Origin: Sporobolomyces roseus
Taxonomy: Eukaryota > Basidiomycota > Microbotryomycetes > Sporidiobolales > Sporidiobolaceae
Length of the DNA: 64,000 nucleotides
Direction: 5' to 3'
Assembly (NCBI GenBank): GCA_016617785.1
Contig: JADILM010000003.1
Coordinates: 2,108,001-2,172,000 of the forward strand
In this document: one piece after another, positions 22,796 to 34,448 of the stretch
Position numbering within the stretch: the first letter of the stretch is position 1
How the letters are laid out: every line of letters starts with the position of its first letter
Translations under genes and position numbers: made by a program
Notes under the pieces: model-generated
Databases searched by the model: none
What the model was told of the DNA's origin: nothing
What the model saw: the letters and a program-made list of their open reading frames with translations, nothing else

Positions 22796-25700
22796 TTAAG
22801 CCTCTGGTTCTAACAAATCCGTTAATCGTCTCACTACAACTCCGATGAAGCTCTCCCGCTGTCTCCAGTTCGATCCTACGCTCTTCTGTGACTGTAGACG
22901 AGACGAAGTAATCAGTGAAACCGATCGCAAGACTGAAGAACGAGTGCGAAGACTCACAAGTTCGAGATTCGTCAACCTTTCCGACAATCGACGGAACTCG
23001 TAACCCAAGTTCTCCCTCAGTGTTGGCACGTCGAACGAAGACAGAGTCGATTGATTGTTGCTACGAGCTCTGAGAGTATCGGCAAGTCCTAATCCAACAT
23101 CAGGTCGAGAAGAATCCGCTCGTTCCGGATCGAGGTAGAACGCGACATGTCGCCAGAAGAGTAGCAGTGCAAGCTCGAGGAGGTCTACAAGATAGAATGT
23201 AAGCGATTGCTGATAAGCTGGAGAGAGCGAGGGCAGCTTACGAAGAGATGAAGCGACTTGTGAGCGATATTTCCGTTGTAAGGTTTCGAGTTCTTGTAAG
23301 ATTCTCCCTCTTCGATCACTTCCGTCGGAACCGTCATCTTTCGGGAAAGCAAAGACCTACGCGTGCAAGGGAGAGTCAGCCAGGGAGCCCACATTTCGAA
23401 AAGGGGAGAAGCTACTTACATCCTCGATTTCGTCCAGCGGTCGAGAGTCAAAGTTCTCCACCATTTCGGCAAGCGTCTTCGAATCCGACAATCGCTCCTC
23501 GAGGATCTGAGCAGTGTCCCGAAGGAAAGATGCCGCTGAACCGAGGTTTTGACCTATCGCAGAGAATCGAATGAGTTTGAGAAACGAGGGAGCGATCGAG
23601 AGATGAAAAGACGTACCTGCAGCAGCGTTCTCTCCAACTCGAACGTTCGGTAGCAGCACTGGTCGGAAAGCGTTCGAGCCAGCTCGTTTGCTTGTAGCCG
23701 TGCTTTGGTAAGTCAAGAGGGCAGCTTCGAGGTTTTCGACGAGGGAGTCGACCTTGTCGGTGAAGATTGTTCCGTTGTCACGTAGGGCGAGGACGAGTGT
23801 TTGATCTTCTTCTCGCTCGAGATCGTTCGAGGGAGTGATCGAAGCAATGAAATCTTGAGGTCCGCAGATCTTCGCCGACAGACCAACGAGAGCAGAATGT
23901 AGACCGCCGAAAGCAGAGTAGGTCGTCTATATCATAGGATAGGATAGTCAGCCGTGAGCACAGAAGAAGTTGGCTAGACTCACGAGTTCATCATCGGAGA
24001 TGGTAGGAAGAATGATGCCGAGTAGAGTGACGATCAAATGCGCTTCTCGCATGAGGGCGACATTCTGAGTAGTCGAGCAATCCTTGAGGGCGATGAGGAG
24101 GTTCTCTCGTTGACCAGCGATGAAGGCATGGGCTTGTCGAGCAGCGACTGTCGTTTCGGGTCCGAATGAAACCAGAGTTCCGACGACGAGTTGAAGAGCG
24201 GGAAGAAGGAGTTGGTGGTGTCGTTCGGTCGCAGCAGGGAGGAAGCCATCGAAGTCTGCAAGGACTCTCGAGATGTCAGTACAATGTTGTGAGCGAGAAA
24301 AGACGGTCCAGCTCACCCATTGCAGATGTATCGGCAACTGGTCGAGCTCCGAGGTATTCGCAATCGGCGAGACGACCGAGTAAGTCGGCGCTGAGAAGTT
24401 TCTCAGCACCTTCTCGACTTGATGAGAGGCGAATCAAGAAGGAGACGAGTGCTTCGTAGACGTAGAGAGCGTTGAGAGATTCTGCGAAGAAAGAGTCTGA
24501 TCAGTATCTGACATATTCTGTTCAAGAGGATAGCCGACTCACCAGGATCCGGTTGAAGTGCTTCTTGAAGATCCGATTCCATGTCTTTGAAAGCATTGAC
24601 GAAGGAAGCGAGATATCCTTGTTTCGTCAAAATTGAGAGAACCTTCGAGATTGCCTTTCCTTCCTCTGCAACCGCAACGATCGCGTCAAGAACCGTGAAA
24701 GCGACCGTCCTCCAAACCTCGTGTCCTGCTGCAGCATCTCGGCAGATGATAGGTAGGAGGCGTTCGAGAGCCGAAGCGAAGATCGTGAGGTTTCCGCTTT
24801 CGAGCGCGTTCTTCTTGGATCCAGATCGTCGAGTTCCTCCAGCGGTAGACATGCCGTCGAGTGAGAAGACATCGTCATTAATGCTGGCAACGCTGGCAGA
24901 ATCGGTATCGACTTCGAGATTCTTCGAGAGGGCGGGTGAAAGTGCTGCAACCTTGGCTGAGTACTGAATGTAGTTGAGCAAGACGGTGTAGAGGTTTCCT
25001 CGGACTATTGGAGAGACTCCCGGTTGAAGAATAGCTTGGAGGACAAGTCTAAGGATCGAGTGAAGACGCTCAGGAGAGACCGATTGAACCGTTTCGCCCG
25101 CTTCGACGTGGAGGATATTGACACCTTCATCTCGGAGTTTCGTGGAGAGCAGGACTGCAGCACCGGAGAGGAGTTCACCGATAGCGGCATCCATTTCTTG
25201 ACCGGCAAGAGGAGGGAGGATAGCAGTCATGAGGTCGAGGAGGAGAGTCTGAAGGCCTTCAACGGGGAGGAAGCGGAAAGATTTGGCGAGGACGATGTCG
25301 AGGAGGTTGCGCCAGGATTGAAGAGCGAGCAATCGAGCTGATTGGATTTCCCGGCGATGGTTCTCGACGACGAGAGTCTCGACGATTGCGCGGGTCTCGA
25401 GTCTCGCCTCCTCTTGTTGCGCCGGTGTGTTGAGCATACCTCGGTTTTGAAGTTCCCGCTTAGCTGCACCAATGAGAGCGAGTAGTGCAGCGAAGTCGTA
25501 GACCTCGCAACCGGTTGAATCGAGTTTGAGGCAAGACTCGAAGTGGAGTTCTGCGAAGAGGTTGAGTCGATGTTCGATGGGAGTAATCGAATCAATCCAG
25601 GCGAAGTCGAAGGAATGGAAGATTTCGAGCATTCGAGGGAGACTTTGCTTGACACCTCCTCCATTATCAAACATGGTCGAAGGATCTTGTGAAGCGACTT

Positions 25701-28700
25701 CGAACAAACTTCCGACCAGTTCCTGCGCTCGTCGAGTGTCGTTGCCCGAGGTGAGGACGCTGAGTTCGAGAGCGGTCGAGTCGAGGAGCCAGGATTGAGA
25801 CTGGAGGACGGCGCAGATGGCGGAGCTCGAAGTGAGGGTCTGAGTATTGTCGGCGTGCTGAAGCGTACCGAGAGGTCCTTCAGATGCTGAGGGGACAGGG
25901 AAGGGAAGTTTCGTCGATTGAGTGAGGAAGAATTGCTCTCGGTTGCGAAGGTATCGGGAGAGGACGGCGGAAGTGTAAGGGTGAAGACAAAGTTGACGGA
26001 TGAGGAGGTAGCACTTTGAGGCGAGAGTAGGGTGACGTGCGAGTAGCGAGATCTAGTGAAAGGGGGATCGAGTCAGCGGTTTGCAAGAAAAGTGCTGACA
26101 TGGGAAGTGCGTACAGAAGCTTCAGTCTCGTCGTTCGAGACGTTCTGGGCGAGCAGCTCCAAAATGACATGCAGACTGGTCCTTCGAGTATCTGCTGCTG
26201 CGGGATCCTCGATCTCCATCCCTTCCGACCTCCCTTTCGAGTCGAATCCGAGGAGTAGATGAGCAATGTTCGGGGAAGATCGATTTACCTGCGTGTTGGC
26301 AAGGAAGAGGTCGAGAATCGAAGATCGGATGGCTCTTCGTAATGCACTGGAGTCTTCCTCGCCAAACTTCGCTTCTTCGACCGAGGGAGAGTCGAGTTCA
26401 GATTCTGGGATGTCTTCGTCGAGTCGCTGAACGAACGCTTCTTGTATCCGTACCGTCTCGGGAGATGCTTGCAAGAGACCGACTAGGCGATTCAGCTTCG
26501 AGCGACTTTGATCGGGGAATTTCTGCTGAACGTCGAAGAATGGCGAATCTGCCACGAGGGACAAGATCTGAATGGCGAGGAGTGCGATCTCATCTTCTTG
26601 TTCGCATGCGACGAGAAGAGCGATTTGAACAACAACCTCCGAATGATAGAGGAAGGATTGGTCGATAGGTTGAAGACTCTTGAGACGAGAGAGCTTCTCG
26701 GGAGTGAGGGAGAGTGAAGATTCGGCGAGAGCAGGAAGAGCGACTTCGAGGAAAGGTGCTTGGATCTGGAGAGTTCGACGAATGATGCGAAGGGATCGGA
26801 GCATGCAGGAGGCGAAGAGAGGAGTTCCAGCGACGTTGTTGGCGATCGAGTCGAGACCGGCAGTGACGATGGTGAGAATGGTGGCCAGGAGTGGACTGCC
26901 GCTGAGAAGACGAGTAAGGATATCGAAACCGGGGTGAAGGACGAGTTGAGTGAGGGGAGAGGAGTTGTTTGCACCTGAAATTGAATGAGTTGTTAATTAG
27001 CTAGACTCCACGGGGCGCAAAAAGACATAGTGGACTCACTGCGACCTCCTGCGGCAGCCCATGCTAAGAAAGGACCAAGATCGAATGAAGCGAGCGTCTT
27101 CTCGACGAATTCGAGACACTTGTCCGTGATCTTCCACCTTTCCCTCGGATCCTGATACTCTCGCTCACCAGTCTTCAACAACACATCTTCGATGACAAAT
27201 CTCGTGTAAGGTTCGACTCCTGGCGCTCGATTCGGTGCACCTAGGTTATCGGGAATGGTGTGCGAATCGAGGTCGGCACCCTTTTGAAGAGCATTTGTGA
27301 GGGAGGGAGAGAGAGTCGAGGCGAGGGAAGAGGAGAGGGGAGCGTGGATGAGAGTGTTGAGTAGGGAGACGCATGCCGTTGACTCTGGGTAAACTTTGTT
27401 CGGCCCTTCGACTTCCTCCAATTCGGTCAAGATTCCTCCTTCGATCGCTTGAGGTTCCGGTGCACGAAGATTCATTCCGAAGCCGTTTGAATGGCCGACA
27501 CCGCGCGAATCCGTCACAGTCCAGGTTGGCAGAATTTGACTTTGCTCGAGAGCTGCCCACGTTCTCCTCGCGACTTCGACGCCGAAAGATCCTCCCGGTC
27601 GAGAGAAGGCGTCGATGGCAGCAATGAGGCTTGCCTTGAGATCGATAGGGACTGAACGACCAGTGAGAGCGAAGAGAGTTGCGATAGGACGATGTCGTTG
27701 GTTGTCGTAAAGAGTTGCGCGAGCGACATCGGAGTACAGGACGACTTGTCGGAGGAGGTTGATGAAAGATCGAAGGAGAGGGACTTCTTCAGGTGGGATC
27801 TCTCCGAGCATTCCGTCCATATTCGCTCCATTCTCGAAAGGTCGATCAGGAAGGTTGTTGAGGTAGAACGCGAGGGCACCGAAGAGGGCTGACCAGGAAC
27901 AGGTGGCTGATACTTGCTGTTGTGAGCTCGAGTCGCCGCTCGAGAGGAATTCGAATGCGTAGGTTGCACTTCTAGGACCTGATGCGAGTGAGGCGATCAT
28001 CTCGTAGTAAGCTCTCATCATGCCAGCTGGTCGACACTCGGCACCCCATCGGAGGAAAGCTGAAAGGCGAGAGTTGATCGGGTCGGGAGCGGCGGGACGT
28101 GAAGAACTCGAGGGAGAAGAGGGTGAAGAGATAGTCTCTTCCCAGAACTTGAGTCCTGCATCGGGAGAATTGCGGTAGATGGCGGAGATGAGGAGGAAGA
28201 AGGCCTCGAGATCGTGACGAGGTTGACGAGGTTGTTCGTTGTTGTTCCCTGAGCGAGACGATCGGAGTCCTCCTCCACGATGCGAAGTAGAAACGACATC
28301 CTCCTCCCGATTTCGAAGTTTCCTCAAGATAGAGATACGGTTCGTGATCACCTCTACCACCAGAATCTCGACTTGCTCCGTCACGTAATCCTGGAACCAA
28401 GGGTCGACTGTCGAATCTTGTCCTCCCAGTGGCTGTAATTCTGACCCAATCTGTCCCCATGTCTCTCCTACTTCGCTGTCTTCCCACTTGTACGCCAACA
28501 CTGATCTTCCGAGGAACGAGAATACTCCAGCATCGACGGCCTGCCAAGTAAGTTGATCGACCGATTCTGCTCCAGCGCTGTCAAAGTTGGGTACGTAACG
28601 TGCTGCGGTGTCGAGGAAGATGGACCACTGTAGTTGAACAACAGCTTTGAGATGAGGGACGGTCCATGAAGAACTGATGTCGGTCTTCATTCGTTGGAGG

Positions 28701-29805
28701 AAAGATTTGTCGGAGAAGAGAGGGTAAAGCTGTTCGATCGCGGCTTCTGCGGAGGTGTCGAGGGCAGCGAGGAGGGCGACGAGGACGTAAATAGCGGCAG
28801 AATCGGTTTGGGAAGAAGATTGGAGTTGTCGGACGAGGAGTTGGATAGAATCGGAAGAGAGGTTTCGACCTGCGCCGATGAGGAAGAGGAGTTGACCGAT
28901 GAGACGCCGTTCCTCGTCGAGTCGATAGATACGGAGTTGTGTAGTCTCGTCGGAGAAGGTAGAAGAGGTGGTTTGGCCAGCGGGAACGAGAGCAGATTGA
29001 GAGGGAACAGGTTGACGAAGGGAAGTGCGAAGTTTGTCGGCTGCTGTTTGATTCGTGTCTAGCGTCTTGATGACCTTTTCCACCCAGTTCTCTGTACCTT
29101 TCCCTTCTCCCTTCCTGCCCTGTGTCAATTCTTCCACCTCTCGTTCAAATACCCGTTGAATCCCACTCGCTGCCAACCTCTCATCCGCCGATAACGCTCC
29201 TCTCCAAATCGCCTGTAAACATAACAACAGCGATGATCTCTCGTCCAAGTGCACCAATAAACCGCTCTCTGCCCGTCCTAATCCTGCTCGAGGTTTGGCG
29301 TTTATTCCGTAGGCGACCAAAGATGCTGCTAGTTCTTCGGAGAGGTTGAGCGAGTCGGACAGAGATAAGATGTCCTTGACTAATGCTGGACCAGCAGGGT
29401 AAGAAGATCCCGTTGCGACATAAGTGAACGAACCTTTTCGAGTGGAATTGATCAGCTCTCGCGTCACCTCCTGATACGTTGTGAAGGGCTACAGAGCTAC
29501 TTACCCTTTTCTAATTGCTGTCTCTGTTGTTGATTCTTGGCTGGAGTGTCTAGGAAGTCGAGGAAAGCAGGGCGTGCTCGTTCTAGTTTCACTTGAAGTT
29601 TCGAAACAGCTTGCGAGTCTTGCTGTGATGGTGGATTCGCTAGAGTAGTCTCCAAGTATGTATGGAGTCGGTGGAACCGATCCATGAGGAGAGAGTCGAA
29701 AGTCGAGGGGAAAGTTGGATGAGGAGAAGGGTCGACCCGCAAGTTTCGCAACTTGTTCGGGGGACTCGCTTCACTTTCTCTACGACGATAATTGCTGGTG
29801 GTCAC
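22796..29805 (-). CDS. NUP192: Inner-ring nucleoporin NUP192/NUP205
   Basis: This is a 7-kb multi-exon gene encoding a protein of about 2,000 residues. The N-terminal region has the family block LERARPAFLDFLDTPAKNQQ followed by RQQLEKG. Next come YVATGSSYPAGPALVKDILS, the helix rich in leucines (LSEELAASLVAYG) and LDERSSLLLCLQAIWRG. The remainder is a continuous alpha-helical, leucine-rich solenoid with few motifs, as expected for this scaffold of the nuclear pore inner ring. The start at 29805 (MTTSNYRRRES) is the first Met; an internal Met at MDRFHRLHTYLE is a possible alternative. The end is RRLTDLLEPEA at 22796. Assignment rests on N-terminal similarity and length; other large nucleoporins (NUP188) are less likely. 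Confidence 0.83.
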
Positions 29806-30049
29806 TAATGAAGGGAACAGGTCGATTTGCCTCAGCGGAAACCAAAAAAAAGGAATCGCACTTTTCGCTTCGCAGGATCTCGCGTTGGGACGAAAGACAA
29901 CGCTCGCTCAGTGAGGAAACGTCGGATAGAGGCGTAATTCGTTTACATTACGCAGAGACAGGTGAGAGACAGAAGACTGAAGCGAGACTAAACTCCAGGT
30001 AGTATTTACAAACTTTGAAGCAGTGTTGAGTTCATGATTCGACGGTAGC

Positions 30050-33000
30050 TCAGAGGTAGATACTGCGCATTCGACGAACGTCAGTCGTATGTTTCCGAGC
30101 GGATAACAGTCGGGAAAAGATACTCACCTCAAAGTGAGAGGATTGACGGCAGCGTCATATTCGAAAAGGTGTTCTGTGCGAGAGAGACCCGGTCAGCACG
30201 CTCGAAATAAACCAACGCAAAAGTATGATCGTGCTCGAGAAGAGAGGATCTGCGTACCTTTGCTGAGGAAATCGAGAGGCATCGAAACGAGGTGTCCACG
30301 AACCTTGTCGAGTTCGGACTGAGAAATTGGAAGAATGAGCGACATGGCGAGATGGCGACGATCAAAGAGAACTTACCTTGATGTACTGAACGGGCATGTC
30401 AGGTCGAGCCACGTGACCGACCTTGACGGGTTTCTTCGGGACGTATTCTGCGAAAGAAACGACAAAGACGATATCAGCTCACTTGCGCTTCTCTGCTCGT
30501 ACAATGAATTCGGACTTACCTTTGTATTGAGCCCACGTTTGGATCCCAGCGGCAGGTACACACTTGAAGACGTTTCCAAACGCCTCGGAGTTCTGCGTTG
30601 CCGTTCCTTTCCAAAGTTGTTCGAGTTCAACCGAAAGTGGGTCCATCACGATCTTGTCCTCTTCTGATTCAGTTTCATCGACGTGGGGAGTTCCAACCAT
30701 TCTCATAGCGGCAGTGACGGGTTCAGTGTCTCCAGCAGGACAGAATTGAGGAGAAGAGAGACCGAGATGATTCTTGTAGAGTTGACGACGGAGAGTAGCA
30801 GCGAAACGAGCGGCCATGTACTGTACGATCAAATCTCATCCATATCAGCTTACAAGTTCTCGCAGTTCGTGAAGGGAAAGGAAACTTACAGGCTTGCCAT
30901 CCATCTTCGAAGGGATCGAATCTTCATCCTCGTAGATGCACGCGATCTCAGAATCCCTATCACCGAGCTGGGAACGATCATTCAAGTTTGCTGAACCAAG
31001 GATGACTCGACGGTCGTCCACTGTCAAAGAATTATGCAAGCTGTCAGCTGCGAGCTTCATCAAGATCTGCGAGGAAAGAGTTACCAATCATGAGCTTGCA
31101 GTGAATGTAAGTTTCCTCCGTAACGTAAGCGCTCCTCTCCGATTCTTCGTTACCAGCCCATTTTTCGTCGAACAAACTTCCGGTTCCTTTTTGCGCATGA
31201 TGAGCGACGCTGTCACTGATTGATTCGTGAACGTCGTCGGCTTGCTCGAAGCGTCGAACGATGGATTCTGCCTCCTCGTAAGTTTCGGGAAGCGACAGTT
31301 TGACCTCGGAAGCTGCCACTTTCTCCTTCGAGCGAGCATCGTCACTGAGAGCGGCTTGTTCTCCTCCTTCTCGAGGCACGGCGATTCGAACCATCTTGTT
31401 CTTGCGAAGCTCGTCATCGGTCGGATTGCGTCCGAGTTGTAGACTAAAGTCAGAACGCGAGATCAGCTCAATTCGTAACGAGTGGGGCGAAAGGTACGAA
31501 AGGAGTGCAAAGAGATCGAAGGGGTAGAGGAATGGGAGAACATACCGAGCGAGGGCAGCTTGAGATTCGAACCAAGTTACTCCTGACTTCTCCTCCATTC
31601 TCTTGATCCTCTCAGGGTCATGGTTGATTCGGTCGTACGAGCGAAGGTTGTAGAAAGAGATGTAATCGTCGGGATTGAAACCAGCTGCGCGAATCGCATC
31701 GAAGATCTCGGAAATCGAGCGAAGTTGACCTCCGAGGATAGCGAGTGTACCACTAGCTCCCTTCTCGTCCAAGTTTCCAGCGAATCCGGGAACAGCAGGG
31801 ATCAGGATGATACATTGAAACCTTTTGTTGCTCTTTGCGGCGGAGACGATCCTGTCGACGAGTGCGAGACCGATTGTGTTCTGTACGGGAGTCTTCTTGG
31901 TGCCGGTAGTGGTGATGAAGAATTGGTTCTCGATGTAGATGCAGTGATTGGACTCCATGATGAGTTGTCGATAAGCGTTTTGAATCGAATGCTCTTTCAA
32001 GGATCCGTGACTCCAGTCTGCACAACTCCTCGCGACCTGCATTTTGACAGTACCTCCCGGCTGGGCGTGTCCTTCCGGAGGGTCGAGCAGGTAGTGTCGG
32101 AAAGCGTGGCCGATTTCTGCGAACGCTTGAAGGTGAGGGTGACGAGTGATGGTCGGGGGAGGCTGTTGATCAGGATCGACGACGTGAGGGAAAGCGAGAG
32201 CTGGACAGCGATCATCGTGACGGTATTTGAGGTGCTTGACGAAATTCCCTGTCGCTCCCAAACATCGTCAAAATCAGTACAGAACATTCAATTCGAGAGA
32301 CGAAGAGGACTCACATCTTTCGACGAAATGTTGAGCGATGTCCTGCAAGACGAGAGAGGATCGTCAATCATCCCGTCCGATAAGATTCTACTCTTTAGGA
32401 GCTCACAAGGACGACCTCTCCTTGAATCATCGAATGAATGTCTTGCCACGGCATCCTCGCAATCTCCAACCTCGACTGAGGATTAGAGACCCATTCATCG
32501 ACCTGTGCAAAGTCCTGAACTCGCGCATTATTGAAATCGGCTCCGGGATAGCAAGTCCTCGAAAAGTCCGTAGGGTGAACGTCCGAGAGGGGGAACGTCT
32601 GGGTGTCCCATCGTCCGAAGCAGATGTCGAGTCCACCGATACAAGCGTAGGTGTTGTCGACAATGACTACCTTCTCGCTAAAGAGTCGAATCTGAGAGTC
32701 AATTTCGCTTCAGAAGGATTCTAAGGGGGGAAGGAGCCCTACTGATGAGACCAATATAATGTCACTTCGCCTCCTAGGTGATCAGGATGACGCATAACAG
32801 CGATATTCTCGTGAAGGTCTCTGTTAAACATAAAAAAAATGGTCAGTCTCGCATTCGGTGATAGCGAAGATGCCTGAGGACGAGAGACTCACTCTAGGAA
32901 GTGCTTCGTGTGCGCACTTGATAGAGCCATTGATTGAGTTACTTCTTTGTAAACGATGATCTGAATCTTGACCCCTTGCTCAGCTTTCCTCAAAAGCAAA

Positions 33001-33684
33001 CGATCGAGTCGGAAATCTTCGTGTTTCGCGGGTGGTCGACGAAGGTAGAGCTCGGGAGTAAGCCACCTGAGCAACGAAAGCATTGGGAGGCTTCGCTTCA
33101 ATAACGAGAAATGCAAACGGAGGAACAGAAATTGAAAACGTACCAATCCAAAATCTGAATTGTCTCCTTCGCTTTGTCCAACAGTTCACTCAACGCATAG
33201 AAGTAATCATGTCCAGCAATGTACCTGGTCATTCCGAGATATCGTTAGTACCTGGTGTCATCGTGCAGCTCGAAAGAATGGACGAAATACCATTTTACGT
33301 CGTTTCCAGGACGGATCCCCGCAAAGCTGTTGTAGCGATGTTCCCCACGAATTGAAGCGAGTTGTTCGTCGACCTCCTTTTCACTATACAGAAGCGCTTC
33401 TCGTCAGTACAGTCCGATTGCGAAATCCAGGAAATCGGCGAACTGAGCCTCATCATGTCGATGATCGGGATTGTAGGCGACTGTGCTTTCGGAGACTCTA
33501 TTAGCATCCCTCGAGACAATGTATAGGCAAATGAGAGGACTTACAAGCAACAGTTTCCTTCAAGCGATCCAACCTCCCCGGCTTCTCTCAAACCTGTCAG
33601 TGGACGTCTAGAATGGTTCATAAGGAGTTGATGACTCACTAACTTGTCCATAGACTCTGTCAACTTGCTCATAAACCTTGACAT
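30050..33684 (-). CDS. Phospholipase D with two HKD motifs
   Basis: The start is [15 protein letters not shown] at 33684. There are about ten exons, and the last codes for a short tail after [11 protein letters not shown] and stops at 30050. HKD motif 1 ([12 protein letters not shown]) is split by the intron 32678-32742, which falls inside the second His codon. HKD motif 2 is HCKLMI followed, after an intron, by [27 protein letters not shown] and the [11 protein letters not shown] segment are classic eukaryotic PLD elements. It hydrolyses phosphatidylcholine to phosphatidic acid and choline. No PX or PH domain precedes the catalytic core, so it is shorter than yeast Spo14 and may be recruited to membranes differently. 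All catalytic His, Lys and Asp residues are present. Confidence 0.93.
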
Positions 33685-34448
33685 CGCGGAGGTATTGTCC
33701 TACTGAATGACGCTAAGTTGAATGAGAAAGGGAAGAGGAGAGGGGTTGTTCAGGCGCTTGCTGTGAGCCGATTGTAGGGTCTCTGAGGTAACAAGCTGAT
33801 CAGAGGCCTGCTTTTGATCGAAAAGTGTGAAAGTGCGAAAGGAAAGGATTGAGCGAACATTTCGCAAGACGAAGCATCGACCGACACAGATGAGATCTTA
33901 GACAACTAGCGATAGCGAAGGTGACACTACCAAGCGAGCGCTGACGACGGAGAATAGCATGAAGCGGCAGGATGGAGTAGTTATCGACGAAACCGCGAAC
34001 CTTCAAAGCTTCTTCAGAGCTTGCGACGTTGTATGGCTTTGTCGCTGTGCTACTTCGATGACCTCCAAGTACATGCAGAGCCTTAAGCTTCGTTCACGGC
34101 GTCGAAGAAGTAATCGCTGTCGTGACGAACTGCTCCTTACAATGATTTCGACGCCAACTCGTCAATGCTTCGTCCATTCACGTCTCGTCGCTCAGAACCG
34201 GTCGCGTTGATTTGGAAGGGACCATCTCGTGTGCGTTCCGACCAAACGCAGTCCAAAGTCTTATTGAGGTCAAGCGAATCTTTGCAAGTTGAGAGAGAAA
34301 GTACGGAAAAAAAAAAACGAATCCTGAATTTTGTTTGCGAGATAACGAGAGTAGGTAAAGCTGTTTTGCGTAGTATGTGACAAGAGGGACAAGGGAAGGT
34401 GACTGCGTTGCGAGGTTTGGGTATAGAGAGAACAGGGGTATCGGATTT
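33685..34448. promoter_or_regulatory. Upstream region of phospholipase D
   Basis: This 764-bp gap lies between the PLD start and the stop of the J-domain/ankyrin gene. It includes an 11-nt A run near 34308. No gene was recognised. Confidence 0.5.

Noticed and set aside
30035..30090. tRNA-like string GGTAGCTCAGAGGTAGA
   Set aside because: It resembles a D-arm, but no TpsiC arm, anticodon stem or acceptor pairing follows. The sequence is the complement of the last exon and stop of phospholipase D.
31620..32486. 288-codon plus-strand ORF opposite phospholipase D
   Set aside because: It lies wholly over PLD exons and introns, has no family features and is explained by codon composition.
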